A stretch of 64,000 bases of DNA. It comes from Geosiphon pyriformis (lineage: Eukaryota; Glomeromycota; Glomeromycetes; Archaeosporales; Geosiphonaceae). The DNA lies in contig JAAOMT010000602.1 of NCBI GenBank assembly GCA_016748015.1, forward strand, positions 124,001-188,000. The letters run 5' to 3'. Made by a program: the position numbers and the translations under genes. Positions 13,405 to 25,274 of the stretch are shown in pieces. How positions within the stretch are numbered: position 1 is the first letter of the stretch; the number at the start of each line of letters is the position of its first letter. The notes under the pieces were generated by a model that was given only the letters and a program-made list of their open reading frames with translations, made no database searches and was not told where the DNA came from.

Positions 13405-14126
13405 TTGTTTATTTTTGCCCTCGAAAAAAAACGCCAAGTCTCAAGTTTTATTTCATTAATTTTTCCCTATCCAGCTTTTATTCGATCCCTTGATGTGGCA
13501 TATTTGAAAGAAATTCTAAATTTCTGGTGCTGGGTGAGGAAGCCATTGCAACAGGTTGACATCGAAAAATTTCATGAAAAAGCCAGAATTACTCACTTCG
13601 AAATCCAGTTTCTTTCAGAAGTTTATAATTGGAAAATCTTGGTTCGAATTTAAGGAGGATATTCTTGACTGGCTACGTACTGATGTGAAAACATGTTGCT
13701 TAAATTATAGCATGTGGTATTGAGAGGAATTGGATGTTGATAAATTTGGTAGTTTTTTTTAAAAAAAGATTATCTAAAAAAATTTTTATTTTCTTTTACG
13801 TTAGGTGAGCCTGGAAATTGACTTTGGTCCCTGGAATCCTCGAAATTTGTCAATTGAGAAGGTTTAAACTAAGTTGGGTCAGACTTTACGAAAGTGAACT
13901 TCTTGAAGGATTATCATTTAGTGCTGCCACCCTATCGACTTTTGAATTTTACCAAATCGATTTCTCTCATGCCAAGCCTTTACGTCTTTTACCAAGATTG
14001 AAAAGCATAAGATTTCTAAGCTGTATCAATTTGGAAGTAAAACATTTAAATCCAATTCCTCACGATCTTACCAAAATTTCACCTGAGTGGATATTTGCGG
14101 AATGTGATAGAGCTTTTGATTTTTAA
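13405..14126 (+). pseudogene. Decayed F-box/LRR-type gene, 5' truncated
   Basis: Two fragments match the intact F-box gene at 17151-18359. The first (13405-13653) has YPAFIRSLDV and EILNFWCWVRK, matching YPHFAQDLDL and EIILCWCYLK of the intact protein. After a probable intron ending at the AG at 13803-13804, the reading continues with SLEIDFGP (compare CLEIDMSI). It then meets a stop near 13864, and the homology resumes in another frame at 13866-14060 with LPRLKSIRFLSCINLEV (compare LPNLKRLTFIECQNLTV). The F-box itself is missing upstream. Lost N-terminus plus internal frameshift mark a pseudogene. Confidence 0.65.
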
Positions 14127-14808
14127 AGATTAGTACTTCGGAACATCTTGAGTTTTCAAGGATCTTCTTGCTTATCGATACACTATGCGAACAAATATAC
14201 TCTGGCTTTTCAATATATGTTAAAATTCTTCACTACTGCCATTCATTCAAAATCCAAAACTTTCATTTCAACAAATTTTGTAAATATAAAATTGACGTCT
14301 AATGTGCCACGATATGTCTTTTCAACTGTTAATTTCAAATCCAAGTCTTTCATTTTCTATTAACTTCAAGATTTGTTTCAAGATATGTAATCAGAGGCGT
14401 TATGTGGAATTTTTTAATCGATATGGCATAATCAATGGTATCCAAGGGTGGTGGGAGAGTAAAAGGATATATTTATCGGGGTTTCAGCAAAAAAAGTCTC
14501 ATTCTATTTCAATAATCCTTTCCGTTTATAATTTGAGCGCAAACTTTTTTCACCATTTTACACTATGGTGAACTTGTAAAATCTTACTTTCCAAGGACAT
14601 GTTGAAAATTGAAGCTTCTACTTAAAAGTATCCTTTCAACCTAGCAATTGTTCTTTTCCAATTTTTTAATCTTTCTGGAAGGAAAATTTGGACAGCAATT
14701 AATTACCTTATGGAGACATATAAGCCGAATATATCAACAAGTAAAATGGTTCGATCGCATTTTCATAACTATTTTAATGATAATCAGACTGGTTTTTTTC
14801 GTGAGTAA
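14127..14808. other. Intergenic region, no recognised gene
   Basis: Short overlapping frames (14148-14571) lie directly after the F-box relic and could be its eroded tail, but no motif is visible. Confidence 0.4.
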
Positions 14809-14810
14809 TA

Positions 14811-15875
14811 CAGTCAGTAGACAAAAAGATGGGGCATGCATGATTCTATTCGGTGTAGCACAATTCCAATTAAAGTTTTAGAAGAAATTTTATCATATTC
14901 TTCTTGTAATAAAATAATTAAAGTTTTATGTTGTTTTGTAATGGTTCCGTTTAAAAATGAGTCTTTCAAGTTTATTCTATAAGTGCTCGGTAGTATTAAG
15001 ATCGGGAGATTGGGATTGCCAGTTGGAAAGGATTTTGATTTTCTTTTCATTAATTCGATTTTTGGAGCATTATCATTCTGAAATAAATAAACTTTGCCAA
15101 AAAAATTTTGCAATAGGCTTTCTTCAAGAATTTTAATATTAACACCTATTCATTTTACCCTCAATTATAACTAATAGAAATATTTTTTTTCCTGAAAGTA
15201 ATTCCATACCATTACTCCATTACCACCATATTTCTCTTTGGTAAGAAATTTGTAATATTATAACGTTCACCAGAAATCGCTAAATACACTGAGAATCATC
15301 AGGACGAAGAATAGTAAATCGAGATTCATCGCTCCACGTAACAGTTGCCATTTTTTATAAACCAATTACCCAGTTTTATGCACCATTCCAATCGTTTTGA
15401 CGTTGAGTTTCATTTAAAGAGGTTTATTTGCACCAATTCGTGAATTCAGGCCGATTTCGTGTAAATTGCTTCGAATAGTTTTTGTTGATACATAAATGAC
15501 TTTCATTTCTTCAAAATGTTGTTGAATTTCGAAAGCAGTATTACGTGGATTACATCATAAGATTTCTTCAAGTATTATGGGTCAATATAGAAGGACGTCC
15601 ACTTTGTAAAAAATTTATTGTATTGTCATTTTTAAATATCGCTGAATTGTGTCATTAACAGTAGATTGAGAATTTGACTAGTTTTTCGCAGTCAGTAAGT
15701 TCATTTTACTAATTTATGTTTAATTATATAGCATACATTCTAGCAAAAACTTTTTACACCATGAATTTTAAAAATCATTAAAAATATAAATAAAACAAAT
15801 TTTTTTTAAATTTTATTTATTTATTTTAAATAATACCATTAAAATTTTTACCCAGTCATTTTTTTCTACCGACTG
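14811..15875 (-). mobile_element. Tc1/mariner DNA transposon relic (1.07 kb)
   Basis: Terminal inverted repeats begin CAGTCAGTAGACAAAAA on the left and CAGTCGGTAGAAAAAAA (minus strand) on the right. Both ends are flanked by TA, the target duplication of the IS630/Tc1/mariner group. The minus strand between them carries transposase pieces in several frames: VTWSDESRF near 15310-15350, KYGGNGVMVWNYF near 15190-15235, FQNDNAPK near 15065-15095 and a C-terminal EEYDKISSKT near 14890-14920. These are the usual D-containing blocks of Tc1 transposases. An in-frame stop follows WSDESRF, and other frameshifts separate the blocks, so the copy is inactive. Confidence 0.8.
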
Positions 15876-15877
15876 TA

Positions 15878-17150
15878 TGGTCACAAAACAATAATCTTGA
15901 GAAATGGGGGGGAGGGATCATGCTTTTAACACCATCCTTTATTTTTATACTATTCGAATAAGCATGTTTTGATTTCACCTAAATAGAGATGCTTTTGTTT
16001 TTATTGAGAAATCACATTTTCCGGGAATTAACTCTAATTAGAAACGTGACATACATTATTTTTAATATGATAAAATCCATTTTCTAAATCAATTATATGT
16101 ATACTTGATGATATTTTACTTCTTTTTGAAAATTTTCAAATTGCTTCAAAAATATCGATAAAATTTTTGACATTTATAGGATATCAATTTCAAAAAAAAA
16201 TGCTGCCGAGTTCATCCAATTTATGTGGTTACCACCAATTTGAATCTGTTAAAAGTACTCCACTGAATCATATTCTAGCTTTTCAAGCTTTAGATCACAG
16301 GTTTGATTAGGAATTCTTTCATCAGGCAATTTTGTGTTACTATAGCTTTAAAGTCAACAAAAATTTTTCTTTCCAAAATCTTCGTTTGAAGTTTTTACTT
16401 ACCCTCCACTATTTATAAATCTGGCTAAAATTCTAGGGGACAGTCATTCAGCTGAAAAACGATCTTTTGCTGAAATTTTCACGCCAAACAATGATTTTTG
16501 CCTTTTTACGCCCCGAGAAAACTCAATCTCATTCAACCACCTCGTGAGGAAAAAACAGAAAATATTGCAACTCTATCATTATATCGCGTAAAAGGACACT
16601 ATCCTCGTCGATCTCTAGGATGTTGATCAAGAACATCCTTTAGGACAGGATTTAAGAAGTTATAAATAGTTGTTGAATTCTGTTAACCAATTGATTAGTC
16701 ACGAAGCCCGAATTATTATTCCTTTTTATACATCCGGTATCATTCAGGATGAAGGGAACAATATTTCGTCGCCGAGGTGGGGTTTTTGGTTTCAGTATCA
16801 TTTCTATTATCCTCACTAAATTTTTTAGCATTGTCCTACAGATCTTCTCATTACATGAATGTTTTGTTTAATAAAAGACCCTTGTTAAAAACCAATCGGG
16901 GTACAAATGGCTGTCGTCCGACTTTTTACTGTTACTTTCGTTGTTGACGACTGGGTACACAGCAGATGGCATCTGAACAGAGTTACAATATAATCGATAA
17001 TTACCTTTTCTGTTATTTGCTGATCTCCTTTCCAGTTAGACCAGCATACGGCGGCAATTTATAATTGGTATCGGGACTCTTTAACTTTCATTTCACTTTG
17101 TAAATTTCTTTCTCATTATTTCAAATTTTAAACTTCTAACTTTAACTTCC
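15878..17150. other. Intergenic region upstream of F-box gene
   Basis: No credible gene seen. GC content rises toward 16400-17100, but all frames are broken. The promoter of the F-box gene must lie here; no clear TATA element was identified. Confidence 0.4.
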
Positions 17151-18359
17151 ATGGCAGCAGCAGCATCATTACCAGCTGAAATTTACGACCAAATCTTCCA
17201 AAACTTTCTTCCAACTCACACTCATGGTCCATTCTCAACACAAAACCTCTACTCTAGCGTACTGGTAAATAGTCGCTGGTGTGCGGCAGCGATTCCACAC
17301 CTATGGAGCCACCCGTTTAGCGCTCGTCATTCCATAAAACAACGAAGCAAAATTATCGATGTATACGTTTCTTTTCTTTCCAGGTCTGAAGGTCGTGATA
17401 TTTTTTCGTTTCCTAAAAAACTTACCTTGATGGTTCGCCAAATTTGTTCGACGAAAACCAAACCACCACTTTTCGATTATCCTCATTTCGCCCAAGATTT
17501 GGATTTGGACGGGTTTTTTGAAATTATATTATGCTGGTGTTATTTGAAATGTCGTCCTGATCGTGCTTGGAAGTTGGTTATTGCAATGATGAAGTTGTTC
17601 TATACCCATAAAGCGACGTTTGAGAGGGTGACCGGGTCCTTACATTTAGATAATTCCAGAGAATTTTTAAAGATTTTTATTGATACACCTGGGCTCTCAG
17701 AATGGATTTCATCGGTTCGAGAGTGTCGATTGGTATGCGAGGAAAGGATGAACGGAGTGGAAAATCAACCATCCCTTGCTGATTTATCTTGTAATTTGGT
17801 AAGCCATTTTTCGAGAGAGAGTCGAATATTGGAACTGATTTATTTTCAATATTGCATAAAGTTTTAAAAATATTATTATTTTGCCTTATTTTAGACCTGC
17901 CTAGAAATAGACATGTCAATCACAAACACGCAAGATCCATCTGCGAATGCCGAAATCATAACACGAACTTTGAAATACACCAAAGGACTTAAAACAATCA
18001 AGATAAAAGGCCAACCAGGCAACATAAATTCTATTTTACACGGTCTTTACACAAATGCTTCAACATTGACCGAGATCCAATTTATTAAGACAAACTTTGA
18101 TTTTGATGGTCCTTTACCTCATCTCAAAGAATTACCCAATTTGAAGCGATTGACGTTTATTGAGTGTCAGAATTTGACTGTTCAGCTTGTGGAACCTTTG
18201 TTTCTGGTAAATGAGCAGGATGAAGTGGATCATGAGGCACCTCGTGTTATGTTAGTTGGGTGTCATTTCGATGGAGAAAGGGGGAAAAGTGATTCCGGTT
18301 TCGTTTCTTGGCATGACAGTCTTACCAATAGTTGGAGTGTGGAAAAGGAACAAATTTAG
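17151..18359 (+). CDS. F-box protein with leucine-rich C-terminus
   Basis: Two exons, 17151-17798 and 17895-18359, with a 96 bp GT-AG intron in phase 0; 370 residues. Residues about 6-55 fit an F-box (SLPAEIYDQIFQNFLP, then SRWCAAAIPHLWSHPF), the domain that binds Skp1 in SCF ubiquitin ligases. The rest has weak leucine-rich repeats, seen around LPNLKRLTFIECQNLTV, and would choose the substrate. The layout (short F-box, a YP.F..DLD segment, then LRR-like part) resembles the expanded F-box families of mycorrhizal fungi. The start is the first ATG, in an alanine-rich leader. The gene ends inside the first copy of a 70 bp tandem duplication, so its C-terminus may be recently altered. The substrate is unknown. 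Confidence 0.8.
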
Positions 18360-18416
18360 TGAATCCTGTTTCGTTTCTTGGCATAAAGTCTTGCCAATAG
18401 TTGGATGTGGAAAAGT
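18289..18416. repeat. 70 bp tandem duplication at the F-box gene 3' end
   Basis: The segment starting GTGATTCCGGTTTCGTTTC at 18289 recurs at 18359 as GTGAATCCTGTTTCGTTTC. The copies share GTTTCGTTTCTTGGCAT and CCAATAGTTGGA and are about 58 bp each, offset by 70 bp. Copy 1 encodes the last residues of the F-box protein; copy 2 lies after the stop. Confidence 0.85.
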
Positions 18417-18444
18417 TGTAAATTTTTTTAATCAAAGGAAATAA

Positions 18445-21400
18445 GTTTTATAGTAAGCTTTTAGATCTTTCAAAAGAAAAATTGGTTCTTGTATTATATT
18501 TGCTTAGGATGTTTTAGTAATTTCTGAACAAAAAATTATATATTAATATTTTATTTCGAATTTTCCCAGATTCAAAGCGGATAGGTTATTTGGAAAATTT
18601 AATTTGTTGCCTATTAAATTAATTACATATCTTAAAGGCTAATATATATGGTTGCGATAATAATATGTAAATGTATTTGTAAAAATGACATTTTTTTTCG
18701 AAAATTTTTTTATTTCCTTGAATTAAGATAAATGAAAATTTCAATGCAAAATAATAATTCCTCAAAATTCAAACTTTTTACCCAAATTGTTTTAATAAAG
18801 AAACATTGCTTATTTGTTAAAGACTTGATTACAATCGAATCTAATGATATTGAAAACAATCAGAAAATTATTTCATGATTTATATGTCTGAGAAGTAATT
18901 ATTTCTTAAAATTCTTTCGAATAAACTTTGCACCCGATACTTGTGATAAAATTTTAAAGGCTACTGTTCATTCATCTGCCTTGTAAAGAAATTTCAGATG
19001 TACGATTAAAACGCAAAGAATCTCATATGGTAAGAAAAAAAATTCATTCTAACCTTTGTTAATATTAAAAGTTCAAGATTTTTCTAATAATCGTTTTTGG
19101 GATCTCATTAGCCCATGAAGTTAGTTAAAATTTCTATTAAAAACTCATTTTTTGACTGAATGAAGAAAATCTTTCTCAAAAATTAGTACATGCTTACATG
19201 AATTATTATTTATTGAATTGACTCGTTATTTTGAGTTTCAAGAATACAAAATGTATGAAAAACTTATTATGCAATACTCTGAAAGTTATACAACAGTTGC
19301 TAAAGGCAAAACGATTGGCATAAAAAGTAATTCAAGTCAATTCACAATTTGAAGTAACCTTGTTTTGGAATAGTTCTTTGCAAAATAGACTGAAACCTGA
19401 TGCTGAAACCATTTATGCAATTAATGACTAGTTACATGGTTTGGATCGTTACTAATAGTTATCATGTCTCATTTTGCTAAATAAGTTGCTGATAAATTAT
19501 TCAACCACTAAAGGGCAAGGAGAATGTTAAGACTATTCGAGAGTTACAATGGTTCACCAAACTGGGAAAATCAGATACCGCATGACCGAGTAATAATATT
19601 TCTATACTTTATCTTTCACACTTAAAACTATTGGTTCTATAAATTTTAGGCTATGACTAAGTAGATGATCGTTTTAATTTTTTCAGAATTGTAAATTTCC
19701 GAAAAAATATATATGTTATTCATTCATTAATAAGCACAAAATGGGTAAAATTATGAAGTTTATAAAGAGTATTGAGTCTTGGACTGAAATACTGATTGAT
19801 TTCGTCAAATTTATTGAATTAATAGAACAATTATATATATTATAATTTTGATTTTGTAAAGCATACAAGAAAAAATTCGACAACAGAGAATTGAGGAAAA
19901 TTGTTTAAAAATAATATTTTTAGGCAAAAGCATTAAATAACCAGTAATTTAACATATGAACTAAATAAGAAATTAACAATATTTATAATTTGGAAAACAG
20001 CTATTGAATTAAAAAGGTGTTTTTTTGTGTAATAATAATGCAAGGTGATGATTATTATTCGAGAATTTTTTATTGTGTGACATGCAATAAAAATTGACAA
20101 TCTAAAAAAGTTCTTTCAAGCCTAGAATTTCAATGGCAAAGTTAATTCAAAAAAATTAAAGCATCCAATTAAATCGTAAAATTTAATCATTTAATATCTT
20201 TAAAGATATAATTCTTTCATTCATTGCTTTACCAATCTCTCAAGAAAAAATGTTGTGAAAAATGGACTATTTATGATGTACTTGTAAATTAGGGTTTGCC
20301 CTTACTATAGATGGATAAATTAAATTGGATTTTGAATGAACTTTAAAGTTGGTAATATTCATTTATGGCACAAGGATGCACAGTATGGTAATAATAGGAC
20401 TCTAAATTCTGATGTGATCCATAGTTTCAGCTTAAACTTGTATAGAAAGGGAGGGGGAGGGGGAGGGGAAGGGGGAGGGGGGGTTTGAAGATAAACGAAA
20501 TTTCTTTCAGTGCTTTTATTTAAGGGGTGCGAATAATATCACACCCACGGTATTATTGAAATGAGCCGCTAATATGATTCCTTGTCAACGCTTTCAATAA
20601 AAGTATTAATCAGATAAAGTTTTCGCAACTATATGAACCCAATCTTTAGGTTTTCATCTATTTGGTCAAATCAAAGTTTTTTAAGATAATCTTATTAAGT
20701 AAAAAGGGTAGTTTAATTTGATTTTCGATAAAATATGAAAATAGTTGCCTGAACAAGAGAAACTTTCTAAGATAGTTTTATTCGGATATTCTTACCAGGG
20801 AAACTTATTTCAAGGTTTTTGGTTTGGTTATTGAATTCTTTAGGCAAAAATTAATTTTGATCGATCTTTTAAAATGGAAAACCTTTTTTTTTTTAAATTT
20901 TAAATGAATAACTTTTTTCTATATTCTTATTCTCAATATCAACAAATTCTTAACTTTTAAGCTTGATTCATTTTATTTAAAGAAATTTTTTATGTATGAA
21001 ATCCAAAGAAAATAATGGATTTTCTTCTGTAATTTTTCTTATTTTATCGATCAAAAAATTTTTCTAACAAGGGACAATGAATATTTATATAAACACCATT
21101 AAAAAACGAGATAAATATTTCAAGAATTGCTGCTTAAAAAACTTTATCTTATTATTACAATTTCGAGCAAACTGAAACTTTTTTGACTGATTTAAACTAC
21201 TCTTTTTTGACATTAGATTCCTAAACAGGAAGAGAATCGATGGTCACGAGATTTTCTCTGGTATATCAGCCTCATGCCTTGATGCCTTGATGCCATGAAT
21301 TTCAATATATTTTGCAAATTTCTCCAAGATATTTTTATTCGAAAATTGTTATTGAAGTTTCCCAGACGTCTGTAGGCTAGTTTTATATCGGATTCAATGG

Positions 21401-22244
21401 TAGTCTGCTTTTCGAAGAAAAGACTTTTTCACTTGGTTTATGAGGCTAAACCGTTTTTTCTTAATATGCGGCGTGATTTTTCTATTGCAAAATTAATTCC
21501 CTCGTCGATTCAAAGACTTGAGTGGCAGTTGAAGATTCATATCAACCTAAAAATGATTCTGGTTTATGCTCAAAGCTTCCCATCTCTTTTTTGATTTGCG
21601 TATTTGTACCATCAAAAATTGACCAAAATTTTTTAGGGAAAACTTTCCGAATTTTATAATTTACTTTGATATGATTATGTATACGGGATCTTGGATTTGC
21701 AAATTTTTCACTATTTTGTGTTGTGCCATGATGATAGCTTCTAATATATATTATAATTGACAACATACCTTCATTAGTTCTGAAGTCTTTTTTTGAATAA
21801 ATCTATCTTTGCCCTTGCAAGATGTCAAAGTAAAAAAAAAACGAATTTAACCAAGTAATCCTTTTCTTTCATGAGTTAATATAACTCTAAATTGCAAAAT
21901 GATTCATCTTTATAGGAGATACGCGTCTTTTGCTGTAATTAAATCCCGATATTTGATCTTATGTCAACAAATGATCCTCTGAGGAGTGTATTTTTTATTA
22001 TGATGTTTTGGGAGATTTTATCATCAGAAGTTATGCTTTTGGAAAATAAAAACCTCTTAAATAGTTAAGGTACCATTCTTGCATGCAGATAATTAAATAG
22101 ATTGAATTTTTTATAAATCAGTTTTCTCTTAAAATTTTTCAAAGACAATGGTTAAAAATGGCTAGTAGATTTTAAAACCTTTGATCAAATTGTCAATATT
22201 ACCCCTTTGGATTAATTCGCTATTTTCTTGAAACTCTCTTTTCA
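18445..22244. other. 3.8 kb intergenic region without recognised genes
   Basis: No domain or splice chain was found. It contains the G-rich tract at 20449-20483. Short frames near 21397-21766 on both strands carry no recognisable motif. Confidence 0.45.
20449..20483 (+). other. G-rich tract with G-quadruplex potential
   Basis: Thirty-five bases with no C or T, made of six G runs of 3-7 separated by single or paired A. It satisfies the G3+N1-7 quadruplex pattern and is strikingly out of place in DNA this AT-rich. Confidence 0.7.
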
Positions 22245-23102
22245 ATGTTTCAAAAAGTTTTATTTTGCTTGATTTCTCTTTGCGTCTATCTTATATGTGT
22301 GGCCGTCATTTCAGGGGATCAAAACCTTCCACCAATTAGTTTCAAATTAATTCCGGTTGAAGACCAAGATCCCTTACTAACAGATAAGGATGTGGTTAAG
22401 GTCAGCCTTGAAGATTTTCTCGAAAATTCTTCCAACATCCTTGGTCTTTCAAAAGGTCAAGTATCACAAGAATATATTCGAGAGGAGGTTGAGAAGTTAT
22501 TCAAAAGTATTAAAGGTCAGGAAAAAACGCAACAAACAATTCAAACAAAACCTCAAATTCTCCTTCCACAACAATGGCATCATAAAATTGCACATTTTCC
22601 ATCTCGCAAGAAATTTAATATGACGATTGCTCGTAAGGAACCTTGCTCTCATGGAAGGGTTTATCGATTCGGTTTAACTCATTTGGATGGAGAAAATGAC
22701 CCTTTAGATGTCGACTTTATTGTTCCTTTTAGTCAATATAAAAAGTATGGAAAAGATAAGGGAGTTCTCAAAAATGAAACTCAATACGAGCTGTTGAATT
22801 TTTTATTTGATCAATTGGGAGCGAGAAGATTTGTCAGTAATGATCAATTAGGTCATAAACTATTTAACCTTTTGTACAAAGCTTCAGAGGAAATCAAATC
22901 CCTTCTTTCAAGTAAGCAATCTAGCTTAATTTACGAATTCGCCCTCTTACCTTCAAAAGATCGATATACTATCAAGATCAACCATAGAAGTGATTCGTAT
23001 AAACATTGGGGCAATGTCTATGACATTTTTTTGAAAAGAAAAACCCAAGCACAGGGATACGAATTAGAATTTATGATTGTTAACCCTTTTCCTCATGTAT
23101 AA
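22245..23102 (+). CDS. Secreted protein with two related modules, paralogue of the 31863 gene
   Basis: Intronless, 285 residues. Residues 1-23 are a strongly hydrophobic signal peptide (FCLISLCVYLICVAV), so the product should enter the secretory path. Two related modules follow, about 112-166 and 228-282. The first has FPSRKKFNMTI, then HGRVYRFGLTHL and FIVPF; the second has LLPSKDRYTIKI, then GNVYDIFL and FMIVNPF. The same module pair occurs in the protein at 31863-32687. Between the modules the protein is charged and probably helical. I recognise no known domain. A small secreted, duplicated, fast-changing family in a plant-associated fungus could be effectors, but that is inference; cell-wall or apoplastic roles are equally possible. 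Confidence 0.75.
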   Translation: MFQKVLFCLISLCVYLICVAVISGDQNLPPISFKLIPVEDQDPLLTDKDVVKVSLEDFLENSSNILGLSKGQVSQEYIREEVEKLFKSIKGQEKTQQTIQTKPQILLPQQWHHKIAHFPSRKKFNMTIARKEPCSHGRVYRFGLTHLDGENDPLDVDFIVPFSQYKKYGKDKGVLKNETQYELLNFLFDQLGARRFVSNDQLGHKLFNLLYKASEEIKSLLSSKQSSLIYEFALLPSKDRYTIKINHRSDSYKHWGNVYDIFLKRKTQAQGYELEFMIVNPFPHV

Positions 23103-24623
23103 GAAATTATGATCCTGAACTAGATTAAAAAAAAGGAAAGCATATGATGAGATGAAAAATCTTATTTTTTACATTATTTTTGTTTTCCAAAAGAAACAAC
23201 CTTATTTTTTGATTACGTTGACATGGTTGAAAATTATTATTTTACAAATGATTAAATACCTAACTCAAAATATGGTTTTCATTAAACGAAAAAATGAGAA
23301 AGAAAGTAAAAATTTGTTTTATCAGTCATATAAGACGGGAGTGTAATTTCCGATATCAAGCACTGAATCATCTTTTAGAAAATCAATTTCTAAAACCGTA
23401 TAACAAAATGTCACGATATAATAAGCGATAATAATAATGATGATGATGATGATAATGATGATGATAATAATAATGTAATTCCCGAATTTCCTCAAAACTC
23501 AAAAAGCGAGTCTTTGGTTTTCTCACTACTCCTTTTAAATTTATTAAGCACTGGTACTAAAGCAGTGTCAAAAAAAACTGGTGTTTGACTAAGTGAGTTG
23601 GAATATTACATTTTTGGTTGAGCAATTTGACTCTTTTAATTTCTAAGCAAGTTTATTATTAAAAGCATATGCTAATGAAACAATTTCTTCGTTTAAAAAA
23701 GGATCTTGGTAAAATTAAAGCCTTTTCATAAAATTGCGAACACTCAACTTAATTGGTTCGTCCATCATTATTAAATTTATATGCTTAATATACAAATCTA
23801 CTTTCTTTTGTAAATCTCGATAAGAAAAAATATAAAGCACCAAAAACCAAATATAAAATTGAAAGGAGGATCTCTCTTATCAGGAAAAGTATGCCCGTTA
23901 CTTTAAACAAAATAGGTAAGAAATTGGTCAATTCCAAAAAAAAACCTTCTTTACTAAATTTATACCATAAGTAAAATTAAAATGGTTCAATTTTTCAGCC
24001 ATTATAAAATTACTGCTTTGATTTAGCCCAAGAAGCCATTTCTAGTTAGATGAATCTCTAAATTTTGTAAAGTTAAAAATTTTTATACATGTATCAGGGC
24101 TTATAGCAGTATTACCTATTTCCTGGATTAAATTCACATGAAATTTTCTTTTTTCAGAAGAATCTTGTATCTTTAACTTGAAAATTTCCCCTTTTTCTTT
24201 ACAAAATTAAAATTCAATAAATAGAATAAAATAAAAGTTTAAAAATTTATTTAATTAGCTTTTAAATACCGTTTTTTATGACCTATTTTACTGGTGTATT
24301 TTATTTTCAGTTTTTTACATAGGTTTATGCTACTTTTTTCCTCTCAAACTTTTTCTCCCATAATTTGAAAAGTGTGCTAGAAAAGATCAAACATCTTGCT
24401 ACTAATATTTATTTTGAAGTATATATAAAGATTTATTACTAAAAGGCATATATATTATGCCCATTTTTTTATATTATCATGTCATATATGATTAAATTTT
24501 TGGAAAAATGTAATTAATGCAATAGAAATTGAAATGCAAAATGAAATGAATTCGATGCAAAATTATGAAGTTAAAAAGATAAAATATCCGAAACAATAAT
24601 ATACAAACGTTTACAATAAAAAA
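23103..24623. other. Intergenic region between convergent genes
   Basis: Holds the 3' ends of the secreted-protein gene (plus) and the tail-anchored protein gene (minus). No other gene is seen. A GAT/AAT microsatellite lies at 23427-23475. Confidence 0.45.
23427..23475. repeat. (GAT/AAT)n microsatellite
   Basis: Interrupted run of GAT and AAT triplets, about 49 bp. Confidence 0.8.
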
Positions 24624-25274
24624 TTAACGCTTAATTGAATCATAAATTGACTTGCCAACAGCCCATCCTAGACCCATTAAAAGAGCAGAAAATAGAATCC
24701 ATTCAACCAAGTTCGCTGGCAAAATCTCATAGCATCCTGTAGGCTCTTCATCTGTGTCAACAAGCAAGTTATCTCCATCTTCCTGATCCGTAAAAGTTGA
24801 CCGAGACCCAACCGAATCATCTATGTTTATAGAAATATCATGGCTATGGTTGTTTGATTTAATTCTAGCAACAGCAGGTTTAGAAATTGAATTCTTTTCA
24901 ATATGATAATTTTCGATTGCTAAATCTAAATCTAAATAGCGTGCGTTTCTCCTTAATATCTTTCGCTTTCCATAATTTTTTTTCAAGAATTGTTCGACAA
25001 AAAATCGTAAAGGATCTAATAACTGTTTTGCCTCCTCTCTGTATGATTTCACTTCATCAGGTGTATTAGGTGAAAAACGGAATCTAACTCGATGAGAGTG
25101 TAAAAGGTTTGGTACGGTTTTTTTAAATGCTTCAAGAATTTCTTCGATACGAAATGCGTTGTTTGGTTTGATGATTATGGAGATTAGAATTGATTCAGGA
25201 GAGTCTGAATCTTTTGGTTCTAGCTCGACTTCACAGTTGAGTTGTTGGCTAAGAAAACTCGCTTCTTTTTCCAT
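24624..25274 (-). CDS. Unknown protein with C-terminal membrane anchor
   Basis: Intronless, 216 residues; the start is the first ATG after in-frame stops. Residues 1-110 are mixed alpha/beta in appearance and charged, the middle (about 130-180) is Ser/Asp/Glu-rich and likely disordered. Residues about 188-208 (LVEWILFSALLMGLGWAVG) form one hydrophobic segment ending in a short basic tail, KSIYDSIKR. No signal peptide is present. One membrane segment at the very end with a cytosolic bulk is the design of tail-anchored proteins, which insert into ER or outer mitochondrial membranes through GET-type machinery. The moderately hydrophobic anchor with basic end could suit mitochondria or peroxisomes, but the target organelle is not decidable. 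No family recognised. Confidence 0.65.
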   Translation of the reverse strand: MEKEASFLSQQLNCEVELEPKDSDSPESILISIIIKPNNAFRIEEILEAFKKTVPNLLHSHRVRFRFSPNTPDEVKSYREEAKQLLDPLRFFVEQFLKKNYGKRKILRRNARYLDLDLAIENYHIEKNSISKPAVARIKSNNHSHDISINIDDSVGSRSTFTDQEDGDNLLVDTDEEPTGCYEILPANLVEWILFSALLMGLGWAVGKSIYDSIKR

